Positions 6,977-15,531 of a stretch of DNA of 64,000 bases are shown in pieces. Under the pieces are notes generated by a model that made no database searches, was not told the DNA's origin, and saw nothing but the letters and a program-made list of their open reading frames with translations. The number at the start of each line of letters is the position of its first letter. Position 1 is the stretch's first letter. The stretch comes from Candidatus Thorarchaeota archaeon. GTDB taxonomy: Archaea > Asgardarchaeota > Thorarchaeia > Thorarchaeales > Thorarchaeaceae. Both the position numbers and the translations under genes were made by a program. The stretch covers positions 1 to 64,000 of the forward strand of contig JAGSHN010000005.1 of the NCBI GenBank assembly GCA_029855935.1, given 5' to 3'.

Positions 6977-8985
6977 GTGTTCTCGACCCAAGCAAACTTC
7001 CGCTGTAGTGTCTTGGAGTACACCTTGCGCCAGTCGAGGTCCACCTTGTTGCACCAGTTGTATACAATCTTTGGGTGCACGTAGGACTTGAGCGACGTAC
7101 CGAGATTCCAAGTACGACACTCTCTCGCGATGGCAAAGTTTGTTTCCACCTTCTTTTTTGCAAGACGGGCCTTCTCAAGCGCCGCCCTGGCACACTCTAC
7201 TCCTCTCTTCGCCTTGTCAATGCGTTCTTCCGACTTCTCCTTGAAGACCTCAAGCTCCTTCCGCTTCTTGTCGAGCTGTTCGCGCGCCGCCGCATAGCGC
7301 GCCCTCGCAGTTGCCAGAGCCTGCTCTGCCCGCTCCAGACTCGCTCTTGCCTTTGTGACTCGTTCTCTGGCCTTGGCGATACGCTCCTTCTTTGTCGTCT
7401 TGGATCTGCGTCCCCGGCTTGCGCGAACCTCTCTGAGATGCTCTCTCGCGCGAGCTAGGGCCTCCTGTTTCCTGTTGCGTTGCTCGCGCCTTGCCTCGAC
7501 CTTCTGTCTGGCCCTCTCCACACGAGCCCGAAATTTCTCGATGGCGACTCTCTTCTTATTGAGTAGGGTGCGCTCCTTCTTTCTGCGCTCCGCCAGCCTC
7601 CTCTTCGCGTCAGCAAGCCGCCTCTCAGCCTTCTTGATGCGCTCCTCGGCCCTCACGATTCTCAGTCTGTATCGTTCCTCGGTCTTCGGCCAGCCCTTCG
7701 GAGCCTGCTTTGTGTGATTCATCACCCGTGCAACCTCAAGATTAGCGCGCTTGAAGGCCGCCTTCTTCATGAACTCAGGGTCCTTCTTTCTCACCTGTGA
7801 CCGTGACAGCCTGTCGCGCATCGTGACGGTCGCATGATGTGTTCGGAACATCTTCGCAGTCAATCCGGGAACAGCTCTGCTGAGGAACCTGTTCACGTGA
7901 GAGCTGCCAATGTGGGGAAATATCTGCGCGACCTTCTTGGGATCTGCGGATGTATCAGAGGGATGCGACCGTCTGAAGTCCTCAAGACGCTCCTTTGCCC
8001 TCTCATAGAGCTCTCGAAAGACGCTCATCACGTCAGGTGGCATCTCAAGTTCTTTGTGCCACGGGACGCTATCCTTTCCCAGAAAGTCAAAGACTATGGA
8101 GTCCCTCTTGAATGTCAGATGCTCCACTCTCAGAGTGGTGGCACCGACCGTGTCAGCCTCATCAGGGTCCTTCTCATCACCGACCCGAAGACTCAGTCTG
8201 TCTATGAGATAACAGGCGGCCGCGACCTCTCGTGTCCGTGGGTCGCTGCTTTTCAGGCCATCCATTATGTGCTGCCGAATCACGTCCATCTTTGACTCAA
8301 GCCTGAGAGCCTTGTCGAACTTCTCGGCCTCGCGACTCTGCTTGATGGGTGTGCTGTCGTGCAACCAGATGTACTTGGTCTTCCCCGTCAGCTTGTCCTT
8401 CCACTTTGCAATCCACATACAGTCGGGCGCCCAGACTACATCGCCCCAGTTTCCCGGTGGCACCTCCGCCTCAGGATCGAGATTGAGCGTGATGTCCTCG
8501 TGACGCGCACCCTCCTTCCAGCGGCCGCGCAAGGGATGCTTGCCACGTCCCATAAAGATACTCGACGGCTCCGTCATATATGTCGCGAGCTCCATCATCT
8601 CGCCGTCGACGATTGCGTAGCCATACTGCTCTTTCAGACGCTCTCGTTCTGCCTTGCGTCGTTCACGTGCTGCCTTCTTCTCTTCCTTGGTCATAGACTC
8701 CCGAGCGGCACGTTCTGCCTCCACAAACTCGATGACCTCGGAAAAGTCCACCTCGTCGACAGACAGTGGCGGGTTAAAGCCGAGAGCGGCACTGAAGTCC
8801 TTCATGAAATTGCTGACAAAGACGGGGTCCTCCACGTAGGGCGTGCCGAGCTTCTTCACCCAAGCAATCGCCATCTGTTCCTGAATCCGATTGAGCCGAA
8901 TCCTCTTTCCACGGACCGTAATCGACAGACCGTGTGGCTCTGGAGGCTCTATGACAAGGATTCCATTGTGTCGAAGTGTTTCCAT
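6973..8985 (-). CDS. DNA topoisomerase IB, eukaryotic type
   Basis: A 670-residue enzyme that relaxes supercoils through a 3'-phosphotyrosyl nick. It follows the human Top1 order: an N-terminal DNA-clamp region ending in EEKKAARERRK, then the cap with GRGKHPLRG, then the catalytic core. All catalytic residues are recognisable: Arg in LSLRVGDEKD, Lys in FLGKDS, Arg in KMFRTHHA, His in MNHTKQAPK and the nucleophile Tyr635 in LGTSLKSY. Between core and Tyr domain lies an unusually long charged coiled coil of about 195 residues (roughly 75 in human Top1). The protein ends RKFAW plus four residues, like eukaryotic enzymes. The start ATG 8985 follows tRNA-Gly (TCC) by about 105 nt. Confidence 0.95.
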   Translation of the reverse strand: METLRHNGILVIEPPEPHGLSITVRGKRIRLNRIQEQMAIAWVKKLGTPYVEDPVFVSNFMKDFSAALGFNPPLSVDEVDFSEVIEFVEAERAARESMTKEEKKAARERRKAERERLKEQYGYAIVDGEMMELATYMTEPSSIFMGRGKHPLRGRWKEGARHEDITLNLDPEAEVPPGNWGDVVWAPDCMWIAKWKDKLTGKTKYIWLHDSTPIKQSREAEKFDKALRLESKMDVIRQHIMDGLKSSDPRTREVAAACYLIDRLSLRVGDEKDPDEADTVGATTLRVEHLTFKRDSIVFDFLGKDSVPWHKELEMPPDVMSVFRELYERAKERLEDFRRSHPSDTSADPKKVAQIFPHIGSSHVNRFLSRAVPGLTAKMFRTHHATVTMRDRLSRSQVRKKDPEFMKKAAFKRANLEVARVMNHTKQAPKGWPKTEERYRLRIVRAEERIKKAERRLADAKRRLAERRKKERTLLNKKRVAIEKFRARVERARQKVEARREQRNRKQEALARAREHLREVRASRGRRSKTTKKERIAKARERVTKARASLERAEQALATARARYAAAREQLDKKRKELEVFKEKSEERIDKAKRGVECARAALEKARLAKKKVETNFAIARECRTWNLGTSLKSYVHPKIVYNWCNKVDLDWRKVYSKTLQRKFAWVENT

Positions 8986-9090
8986 CTGGGTACCCCGCGA
9001 TGAAGAACAATGGTTATCAGTGCGGCAGCCGGTCATGATATGAGGCGCTGTGATGCCACGATCTCCGTCCAGACCAAAGCGGATACCAAG

Positions 9091-9165
9091 TGGTGCGGCC
9101 GCCGGGAATCGAACCCGGGCCACAGGCTTGGAAGGCCTGCATCCTAACCCCTAGACAACGGCCGC
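9091..9165 (-). tRNA. tRNA-Gly (TCC)
   Basis: Read on the minus strand: acceptor GCGGCCG/CGGCCGC, anticodon stem CAGGC/GCCTG around CTTCCAA (anticodon TCC), T arm CCGGG/CCCGG with loop TTCGATT, A and encoded CCA. It lies just upstream of, and on the same strand as, the topoisomerase IB gene. No intron. Confidence 0.96.
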
Positions 9166-9242
9166 AGACCACGAGCGCTCTCTTGCTGCTCCTGTGAATG
9201 CAGCCTCGCGACAGAGCCGATTTAAGATTATTGATGTATAGG

Positions 9243-9965
9243 TCAGTCCTCCATCCGCCGTTCAGCCCATCTGTCGAGGCCAGTACGCAGCGTGTATGCC
9301 CAGAGCACCTCGGCACAGACATGCCAGGCCATGAGTACGTCTGGGTCAACTGAGATTCGTGTGTCAAAGAGAGAGATTATGTCTGATGCAAGATCACCGT
9401 GGGGAAATGCACCCACACCGACAACCACGGGGACCGACGGATCCGAGGGTAGAAACTCGACGAGAGCATGAACAGGTGTGGGATCTCCAGACTCGTGGGC
9501 CAGGACTGTGAGCGCCCGCTCATCATCGCCACGCAGGTTGCGAAGAAGTTGAGGCAGGTCAGTCTGGACGACCTCAAGAAGTGGAGGGCCATCTGGAGGT
9601 ACAGAACCGTGGGTCAGAAGCTGCTCAACCAGCCCCACAAATCTGTCGTAGTTCCGGGGCAGACGGACTGACGGGTCTATGCAGATAATCCTTGAGTCCT
9701 GGAGATGAAGGTGAATCGAGAGAAGTCCCGCTTTGCAGAGTGGGGTTTCAAGCAGGGCATGTAGGGCAAGAAACGTTATGTCGGGACGACCACGCCGTTG
9801 GTGATCCTCCAATCTCAGCATAGCACGTCCATGGTGCGTCTGGTCCAGCAGTAGCTCCGACACGGGTCTTCTTCGACGTGATGCATACTGCTGAATCTGC
9901 TTGAGTGCCCTCATCTCCAGAGGTATCAACTCAATCGCGCAGTCCAAGAGGATCACATGGAGCAT
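9243..9965 (-). CDS. nep1: rRNA small subunit pseudouridine N1-methyltransferase Nep1
   Basis: A 240-residue SPOUT-family enzyme (Nep1/Emg1) that methylates N1 of a conserved pseudouridine in helix 35 of 16S/18S rRNA. Diagnostic segments are RRGRPDITFLALHALLETPL, IICIDPSVRLPRNYDRFVGL and the SPOUT knot region VVVGVGAFPHGDL near residue 190-200. ATG 9965 matches the usual MLHVILLD-type opening. It is monocistronic as far as can be seen, and divergent from the RNase P/ribosomal operon, with about 130 nt between. Confidence 0.93.
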   Translation of the reverse strand: MLHVILLDCAIELIPLEMRALKQIQQYASRRRRPVSELLLDQTHHGRAMLRLEDHQRRGRPDITFLALHALLETPLCKAGLLSIHLHLQDSRIICIDPSVRLPRNYDRFVGLVEQLLTHGSVPPDGPPLLEVVQTDLPQLLRNLRGDDERALTVLAHESGDPTPVHALVEFLPSDPSVPVVVGVGAFPHGDLASDIISLFDTRISVDPDVLMAWHVCAEVLWAYTLRTGLDRWAERRMED

Positions 9966-10093
9966 TGTCTGACCTCCCGGTGCGCAGGGTGCTGGAAACA
10001 ATATAAGAGGTTCGAGGTGAGTCAGATGAACAGTAGTATCACATTCCAATGCGATGTAGACAATTCCGCAGCAGCTGCACGAGAGGGTTCTCA

Positions 10094-10420
10094 ATGCCAA
10101 GAGGCAGACCGCCAAAGAGAGACACAAGGGCTATCGCACGGGAGAGAATTGGACGCCTATGGGAACTGGCAGTCCGAACTGCACGCAAGAACCCCGAGCG
10201 CGCTGCACGCTACGCCGAGCTCGCACGCAGGGTTTCCAGGGGAGTCAGGCGGAGACTGCCGCTGCATATGGCACGCAACATATGCCGAGGCTGTGGCAGG
10301 CTCCTCATTCCGGGCGGAAACTGTAGAGTCCGCATCAGACACAATAGGCAACGACACGTGACTGTCACTTGCCTGCACTGCGGAGCAATACGCAGATTCC
10401 CTGTCACAAGAGAAGGTTAA
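10094..10420 (+). CDS. rnp4: RNase P protein component 4 (Rpp21/Rpr2)
   Basis: A 108-residue zinc-binding subunit of archaeal RNase P, which matures tRNA 5' ends. A basic N-terminal helix region (ARERIGRLWELAVRTARK) is followed by NICRGCGRLL and CLHCGAIRRFP, giving four cysteines for zinc. ATG 10094 is taken because homologues start with a short basic tail. It is first in a cluster that continues through CRM protein, S19e, PDCD5, L39e, L31e, eIF6, L18ae and prefoldin, an order found in many archaea. Confidence 0.9.
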   Translation: MPRGRPPKRDTRAIARERIGRLWELAVRTARKNPERAARYAELARRVSRGVRRRLPLHMARNICRGCGRLLIPGGNCRVRIRHNRQRHVTVTCLHCGAIRRFPVTREG

Positions 10421-10454
10421 AGTTCGAACGCGGCATGGTGCGGCACGAGGCGGT

Positions 10455-10715
10455 ATGAAGCGTCCTGATCCGACAAGGATAAGCATCGTTTGGCAAGAGA
10501 GTGCTATGATGCAGATTGGAAAGGCGGGACTCACCGACAGGGTGGTAGGTGAGGCAAAGCGCCTGCTGAAGACTCACAAGTATATCAAGGTGAGAGCACT
10601 GCGTAGCTCTGTGGATGAGATCCCAAAGGAGGACCTATTCCGGCAGCTCTGTGACAAGACAGGGGCCACACTTGCGGGGATACGGGGCAATACAGCAGTC
10701 ATCTACAAGCTCTAA
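10455..10715 (+). CDS. YhbY/CRM-domain RNA-binding protein
   Basis: An 86-residue protein with one CRM domain: MQIGKAGLTDRVVGEAKRLL, then HKYIKVRAL and TGATLAGIRGNTAVIYKL, including the GxxG-like IRGN loop. Such proteins bind ribosomal precursors and are implicated in subunit assembly. ATG 10455 gives an N-terminal extension of about 18 residues; ATG 10506 or 10509 would give just the domain. It lies between rnp4 and S19e, as in other archaea. Confidence 0.85.
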   Translation: MKRPDPTRISIVWQESAMMQIGKAGLTDRVVGEAKRLLKTHKYIKVRALRSSVDEIPKEDLFRQLCDKTGATLAGIRGNTAVIYKL

Positions 10716-10838
10716 GCGGCAGGTTGCAACGATAATCTTTTATGCGGACTCCTAAGTTGCGAGGGCAGCCTTCTGAGGTGGGCTACCCGCCCAGATGATG
10801 TGCGGTGACCCTCCCTCCACAGAAATGGTGACTGACAA

Positions 10839-11291
10839 ATGCCCACAGTCTATGACATTCCGGCCAACATATTCATTCGCCGTCTGGCCCAGGAGCTCAA
10901 GCACAGCAAGGACATCGAGCCTCCTGAATGGGCCCCCTTCGTAAAAACGGGAGCACACAAGGAGCGCGCGCCAGATGATCCAGACTGGTGGTACGTCCGT
11001 TGCGCGAGTGTCCTGAGGAAAATCTACCTCAAGGGGCCAATTGGCACCGAGAGGCTGAGAGTCGAGTACGGCGGACGAAAACGGCGAGGATGCAAGCCCA
11101 ACAGATTCCAGAAGGGAAGTGGGGCTGTCATCAGGAAAGTATTGCAGCAGTTGGAGAGAGCAGGGTTCATCGAGCGTCGTGCCAACAAGGGGCGGGAGAT
11201 TACCGACGTGGGCAGAGCATACTTAGACAAGCTGGCCGCAGCGATTAAGAGGGATCTTGAACAAGTTATTCCCGAGTTAAGCAAATACTGA
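10839..11291 (+). CDS. rps19e: Ribosomal protein S19e
   Basis: A 150-residue small-subunit protein shared by archaea and eukaryotes, needed for late 18S/16S maturation. Characteristic parts are TVYDIPANIFIRRLAQELK at the N terminus, the DPDWWYVRCASVLRKIYL helix and YGGRKRRGCKPNRFQKGSG. The winged-helix end is VIRKVLQQLERAGFIE. Length matches archaeal S19e. The stop is followed 3 nt later by the PDCD5 gene. Confidence 0.96.
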   Translation: MPTVYDIPANIFIRRLAQELKHSKDIEPPEWAPFVKTGAHKERAPDDPDWWYVRCASVLRKIYLKGPIGTERLRVEYGGRKRRGCKPNRFQKGSGAVIRKVLQQLERAGFIERRANKGREITDVGRAYLDKLAAAIKRDLEQVIPELSKY

Positions 11292-11294
11292 GAT

Positions 11295-11636
11295 GTGGTG
11301 ACTCCGGTGAGTGAGGACGAACTTGAGGCAATCCGGCAGAGAAAGCTCGCAGCGCTGAGAGAGCAGGCTCTCCAGCAGCAGGCGGCCGAGCAGAGAGCTG
11401 CTGAGTTGGAGGCCCAGAAGGAGGCAGTCCTCAGACAGATACTCACTCCAGAGGCGCGCGCCAGACTTGTCAACATCAAGATGGTACGACCACAGTTCGC
11501 CGAACAGATAGAGCTCCAGCTGATTCAGCTCGCCACTTCTGGACGGCTGAGGGCAAAGCTGACAGACCAGCAGCTGAAGGCACTGCTTCAGCAGATTCAA
11601 CAGCGAGAGCGTGAGCCGAAGATCACGTTCAGATAG
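11295..11636 (+). CDS. PDCD5-family DNA/RNA-binding protein
   Basis: A 113-residue member of the PDCD5 (TFAR19) family. An Ala/Gln/Glu-rich helical N terminus (about 8-45) precedes the conserved ILTPEARARLVNIKMVRP segment and QLIQLATSGRLRAKLTDQQLKALL. Archaeal homologues sit beside S19e, as here. Its role is not settled; nucleic-acid binding is the usual description. GTG at 11295, 11298 or 11307 are all possible starts; an ATG two bases upstream is out of frame. Confidence 0.92.
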   Translation: MVTPVSEDELEAIRQRKLAALREQALQQQAAEQRAAELEAQKEAVLRQILTPEARARLVNIKMVRPQFAEQIELQLIQLATSGRLRAKLTDQQLKALLQQIQQREREPKITFR

Positions 11637-11663
11637 GATTCGAGTGCTGCACGAGGTGAAGAG

Positions 11664-11819
11664 ATGGCAAGAAACAAGCCGCTGGGAAAGAAACTGCGAA
11701 TGGCGCGGGCCCTGAAGAGCAACAAGAGCGTTCCCACATGGGTCGTAGTCAAGACTGGAAGCAAGCTGAGAAGGACTCCAGCCCAGCGCAACTGGCGGCA
11801 GACCAAGCTCAAACCATAG
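11664..11819 (+). CDS. rpl39e: Ribosomal protein L39e
   Basis: A 51-residue basic protein near the peptide exit tunnel. Translation starts [20 protein letters not shown] and continues with VPTWVVVKT and [15 protein letters not shown], an almost textbook L39e. A good ribosome-binding site, GAGGTG, lies 5 nt before ATG 11664. It sits between PDCD5 and L31e in the expected order. Confidence 0.97.
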   Translation: MARNKPLGKKLRMARALKSNKSVPTWVVVKTGSKLRRTPAQRNWRQTKLKP

Positions 11820-11832
11820 ACAGGTGTGCGAG

Positions 11833-12243
11833 ATGACCCCTGAAGAGAGCACCGAGATTGATGTGGAAGAGGCAGAGGGAGAGGATACTTCCGAGGAGGC
11901 CGAGATAAAGGAAACCGAAGAAGAGGCTCCCACTGAGGAGAAACCAACGGCCGCTGAGGAAGCTGTTCCTGAGGAGGAGGAAGAGATAGTTGAGGAGCGA
12001 ATATATACAGTTCCTCTCAGAAAGGCGTACTGGACAGGTAGTAGGCTCCGCAGGGCAAAACGTGCAGTGCGCATTCTCAGGGAGTTTGTCGAACGCCATA
12101 TGAAACCAGAGGAGATGCGGATTCAGCCAGAGGTCAATGAGAGAATCTGGTCAAGAGGTATCCAGAAACCACCAAGAAGGATACGCATAAGGGCAACTAA
12201 GAATGCTGACAATCTCGTACGCGTGTACCTAGCGGAGGGATAG
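11833..12243 (+). CDS. rpl31e: Ribosomal protein L31e with acidic N-terminal extension
   Basis: A 136-residue protein. The L31e core begins around ERIYTVPLRKAYWTG and continues with KRAVRILREFVERH, VNERIWSRGIQKPP and IRIRATK, all typical. Ahead of it is about 50 residues that are nearly half Glu/Asp with Ala, Pro and Thr and no hydrophobic core; ordinary L31e is about 85-95 residues. ATG 11833 has AGGTG 6 nt upstream and is preferred over GTG 11824. The tail is probably disordered; it is in frame and well placed in the operon, so it is likely translated. Confidence 0.95.
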   Translation: MTPEESTEIDVEEAEGEDTSEEAEIKETEEEAPTEEKPTAAEEAVPEEEEEIVEERIYTVPLRKAYWTGSRLRRAKRAVRILREFVERHMKPEEMRIQPEVNERIWSRGIQKPPRRIRIRATKNADNLVRVYLAEG

Positions 12244-12249
12244 CCCACG

Positions 12250-12915
12250 ATGATCGCCCGCACAGACTTCGAGGGCGATTCCAATGTGGGAGCGTTTGCA
12301 ATTGCCACGGACAGGTTTGTATTCCTCTCATCGAACCTGTCGGACAAGTCGGTCGCTCTCATCGAGAAGACATTTGATCTGCCACTGGTGAGGTGCACTG
12401 TTGCCACACTCGATGCGGTTGGGATAATGTCGGCTGCCAACTCCAATGGCATAATCGTTCCGTACACAATCACAGACGAGGAGCTTGCAGTCCTAAGACG
12501 GGCTGCTGATGTCCCCGTTGAGTGGATAGACAGCAAGATGACGGCGCTCGGAAATATCGTCTTGACCAATGATACGGGCGCCATCTGTCATCCCGACTTT
12601 GACACAAAGGCAAGGAGAAAGATTGCGGACACTCTAGATGTTGAGGTGGTGGAGGGCACGATTGCAGGGTTGCCAATCGTGGGATCGACTACCATTGCGA
12701 CCAACTCCGGCGCAGTGGTACATCCTCTGACAACAGCCGATGAAATGGAACTGATATCAGAGCTGTTAAAAGTGGATGTGGAAGTGGGAACGGTGAATCG
12801 TGGTAGCCCATATATCCGGCTCGGTGTGATTGCGAACACCGATGCGATGATAGTAGGGGCGGACACAACGGGTGTCGAGCTTGCACATATCTCGCAGGCA
12901 CTCGGAATCGTATAG
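12250..12915 (+). CDS. eif6: Translation initiation factor 6 (aIF6)
   Basis: A 221-residue anti-association factor that binds the large ribosomal subunit and blocks premature joining. The five-fold pseudo-symmetric repeats are visible as recurring phrases: NVGAFAIATDRFVFL, NSNGIIVPYTIT, LTNDTGAICHPDFD, ATNSGAVVHPLTT and IANTDAMIVGADTTG. It starts at ATG 12250, 6 nt after L31e, and is followed 13 nt later by L18ae, the standard archaeal order. Confidence 0.97.
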   Translation: MIARTDFEGDSNVGAFAIATDRFVFLSSNLSDKSVALIEKTFDLPLVRCTVATLDAVGIMSAANSNGIIVPYTITDEELAVLRRAADVPVEWIDSKMTALGNIVLTNDTGAICHPDFDTKARRKIADTLDVEVVEGTIAGLPIVGSTTIATNSGAVVHPLTTADEMELISELLKVDVEVGTVNRGSPYIRLGVIANTDAMIVGADTTGVELAHISQALGIV

Positions 12916-12928
12916 GTAGGTGATTCGG

Positions 12929-13174
12929 ATGAGTCGAAAGGTATGGCGCGCAACAGGAGAATATCGAAAGAACAAGAGGAAGTTCAAGTTCAGCCGAGAG
13001 CTCATAGCTATCAACGAGCGTCAAGTGCGAGAGAGAGTCATGTCAGAGCTCGGTAGTCGTCACCGAGTCAAACGCAGGGACATAGTATTTCACGAGATCA
13101 AGGAGATCAGACCAGAGGATGTGAAGAGTCTAGATATCAGAAGACTCCTTGGTGTAGAGAGCGTGGTAGGATGA
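12929..13174 (+). CDS. rplX: Ribosomal protein L18ae (LX)
   Basis: An 81-residue large-subunit protein, short archaeal form of L18a/L20a. It opens MSRKVWRATGEYRKNKRKFKFSR with the typical basic start, followed by RELIAINERQVRERVMSELGS and HRVKRRDIVFHEIKEI. ATG 12929 with an upstream GGTAGGTG is chosen over GTG 12920. Its last codon overlaps the prefoldin start (ATGA), so the two are probably translationally coupled. Confidence 0.93.
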   Translation: MSRKVWRATGEYRKNKRKFKFSRELIAINERQVRERVMSELGSRHRVKRRDIVFHEIKEIRPEDVKSLDIRRLLGVESVVG

Positions 13175-13608
13175 GCCATGATGAACAGAGAGCCCTGCAG
13201 CAGCTCTCGTTAGAACAGCAGGTTGTATCCAGCAAGATAGAGCTCACTCAGCAGAGAATGGAGTTGACACAGGCCTTCATAAGAGATCAGCGGACAGGCC
13301 TAGCAACGCTGGAGGAACTGGAGAAGCACAAAGAGAACGAAGAGATACTCGTCCACATCGGTGGCGGGATTCTTCTCAAGGCGCGCATAGTCGATCCGAA
13401 CACCGTCATACAGGAGATAGGCAGTGGTGTGAGAGTGGAACTCTCTGTCAGCGATGCCAAGAAGAAGGCAGAGAAGATCATAGAGAGGCTCCAGAAACAG
13501 TATGACGGCCTTGCTGAAGACCTTCGCAAGCTGAGTGCGAAGGCTGCGGACCTCGACTCACAGCTGAGAGAGGCCGTGAAGAAGATACAGACGCCAGCGG
13601 GGAAGTGA
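13171..13608 (+). CDS. pfdA: Prefoldin subunit alpha
   Basis: A 145-residue chaperone subunit; two alpha and four beta subunits form the hexameric prefoldin that passes unfolded proteins to the thermosome. Two long amphipathic helices (about 4-45 and 95-140) flank a beta-hairpin region with ILVHIGGGILLKARIVDPN and QEIGSGVRVELSVSDAKK. The position, immediately upstream of ftsY and after L18ae, is the conserved archaeal arrangement. Confidence 0.95.
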   Translation: MSHDEQRALQQLSLEQQVVSSKIELTQQRMELTQAFIRDQRTGLATLEELEKHKENEEILVHIGGGILLKARIVDPNTVIQEIGSGVRVELSVSDAKKKAEKIIERLQKQYDGLAEDLRKLSAKAADLDSQLREAVKKIQTPAGK

Positions 13609-13612
13609 GGCC

Positions 13613-14521
13613 TTGTTCGAGAAGCTTCGAGGAGCGCTGGACACGGCAATCACCAAAGCAACAACAAAGGAACTGACCGAGAAGAACCTGGCCGATGCGG
13701 TCTGGGAACTGCAGATGGTCCTGATACAGAACGATGTTGCCGTGGAAGTTGCCGAGCGCATATGCGAGCTGACTAAGAACAAGATACTCGGCACGAGAAC
13801 GGGACGATTGGAGAATGTCAAGCAGCTCTTCCGTGAGGCTATTCGTGATGCTGTCCTTGAGATTCTGCAGCCGGAGAAACCCCTTGACCTCATCGATTAT
13901 GTCAGGACCAGCAAGGAACAGGGAAGACCCACTGTCATAATGTTTGTTGGAGTGAACGGGACAGGGAAGACCACGACTCTGGCAAAGGTCGCCTACCTGC
14001 TCAAGAGCGAGGGGTTCTCAGTGGTGGCGGCAGCAGCGGACACGTATCGTGCCGGAAGCATCGAACAGCTGTCAGAACACTGCCGGCGCCTTGGTGTCCG
14101 CGTGATAGCACAGACATACGGTGCAGATGCTGCTGCAGTGGCATACGACAGTGTTGCTCATGCACGGGCGAAGAGAATTGATGCTGTGCTCATTGACACA
14201 GCTGGAAGAATGCAGAGCAACAAGAACCTGCTCGCGGAGATGGCGAAGATTGCACGTGTCACCGAGCCCGACCTCAAGATATTCGTTGGTGATGCCTTGG
14301 CCGGAAACGATGCTCTGTCACAGGCCAAGGAGTTTCACGAGGCCATCGGTATCGATGGGGCAATCCTGACCAAAGTGGATGCGGACCCCTCAGGCGGTGC
14401 TGCACTATCAATCACCTTTGTGACCGGTAGGCCTGTGATCTATGTGGGGGTCGGGCAAGACTACAAGGACCTGCGGCCGTTCGACCCCAAGTGGTTCGCC
14501 GAACGTCTCGTGGGAGGCTGA
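13613..14521 (+). CDS. ftsY: Signal recognition particle receptor FtsY
   Basis: A 302-residue SRP GTPase that docks ribosome-SRP complexes at the membrane. The N domain covers about 1-90, then the G domain with G1 GVNGTGKTT (113-121), DTYRAGS, G3 DTAGR (195-199) and G4 TKVD (253-256). The closing GVGQDYKDLRPFDPKWF is diagnostic for SRP GTPases. Lacking the acidic A domain of some bacteria is normal in archaea. The start is TTG 13613, 4 nt after prefoldin. Confidence 0.97.
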   Translation: MFEKLRGALDTAITKATTKELTEKNLADAVWELQMVLIQNDVAVEVAERICELTKNKILGTRTGRLENVKQLFREAIRDAVLEILQPEKPLDLIDYVRTSKEQGRPTVIMFVGVNGTGKTTTLAKVAYLLKSEGFSVVAAAADTYRAGSIEQLSEHCRRLGVRVIAQTYGADAAAVAYDSVAHARAKRIDAVLIDTAGRMQSNKNLLAEMAKIARVTEPDLKIFVGDALAGNDALSQAKEFHEAIGIDGAILTKVDADPSGGAALSITFVTGRPVIYVGVGQDYKDLRPFDPKWFAERLVGG

Positions 14522-14597
14522 ACTGGACAGATTATGGTGATGTTTATTACCATCATCCTGCTGTCACCCGTCAATAACAACGGGTGAGGTAGTCGAA

Positions 14598-15521
14598 TTG
14601 AGCCTAAAGGGTAGAAACTTCATAGACCTCTCGCACTTTGAGCGACGCGAACTTCGAAGAATTCTGGACACAGCACACGACCTGAAGCGCAAGCAGAAAC
14701 GCGGGGAGCGACACGAGCTTCTAAGAGGAAAGTCTCTCGCGATGATCTTCATGAAGTCCTCAACAAGGACTAGGGTCTCTTTCGAGGTTGGAATGACACA
14801 ACTTGGGGGTCACGCACTCTACCTGCAGCCAAGTGGGACCCAGCTTGGACGTGGCGAGACAATCGCTGACACTGCACGCGTGCTCAGTAGATACTGTGAC
14901 GCTATCATGGCGCGAGTCTATGGTCATGATGAAGTTGTTGAGCTCGCCGAGTATGCGACAGTCCCTGTGATCAACGGGTTGTCCGACCTCCTCCATCCCT
15001 GTCAGATAGTGGCAGACATGATGACGATTGAGGAGTATAAGGGGCGGCTTCAGGGACTGAAGATCGCCTATGTGGGCGACTCGAACAATGTGAGTAACTC
15101 GATAATGCAGGGCTGTACAATAATGGGGATGAATGTGACCGTTGGTTCTCCCAAGGGCTACACTCCTCGACCCGAGATTCTCAAGCGTGCCACTGAACTG
15201 AGCGAGCGCTATGACACACAACTCGAGGTCGTGAACGACCCCTACGAGGCTGTCAAGAATGCAGACATCATCTACACAGACACGTTCTTCAGCATGGGTC
15301 AGGAACGGTCTAAGGAGAAAGAAGAGGCGCTCATGCCATTCCAAGTCAACTCAGATCTTGTTGGAGCCGCCAAGAAGGACGTGATAGTGATGCACTGTCT
15401 CCCTGCTCATAGAGGAGAAGAAATCACTGACGACGTCATGGACGGGCCACATAGCGTGGTCTTTGATCAAGCAGAGAACCGTCTGCACGCACAAAAGGCA
15501 ATTCTCGTACTGATTGTCTGA
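14598..15521 (+). CDS. argF: Ornithine carbamoyltransferase
   Basis: A 307-residue transcarbamylase that makes citrulline from ornithine and carbamoyl phosphate. The carbamoyl-phosphate site STRTRVSFE, the HPCQ motif (SDLLHPCQIVAD), the SMG loop (FFSMGQERSKEKEE) and the HCLPAHRGEEITDDV segment are all present. The residue before the SMG loop is Thr-Phe-Phe instead of the more common Val-Trp-x, a modest variation. The start is TTG 14598 with GAGGT 7 nt upstream. The sugar kinase begins 10 nt downstream. Confidence 0.93.
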   Translation: MSLKGRNFIDLSHFERRELRRILDTAHDLKRKQKRGERHELLRGKSLAMIFMKSSTRTRVSFEVGMTQLGGHALYLQPSGTQLGRGETIADTARVLSRYCDAIMARVYGHDEVVELAEYATVPVINGLSDLLHPCQIVADMMTIEEYKGRLQGLKIAYVGDSNNVSNSIMQGCTIMGMNVTVGSPKGYTPRPEILKRATELSERYDTQLEVVNDPYEAVKNADIIYTDTFFSMGQERSKEKEEALMPFQVNSDLVGAAKKDVIVMHCLPAHRGEEITDDVMDGPHSVVFDQAENRLHAQKAILVLIV

Positions 15522-15531
15522 GGCAACCGGT

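Noticed and set aside
7075-9003. Several plus-strand open frames across the topoisomerase IB gene
   Set aside because: They are antisense shadows with Leu/Ser/Arg-rich composition, low hydrophobic order and no motifs; the minus strand encodes a clear enzyme.
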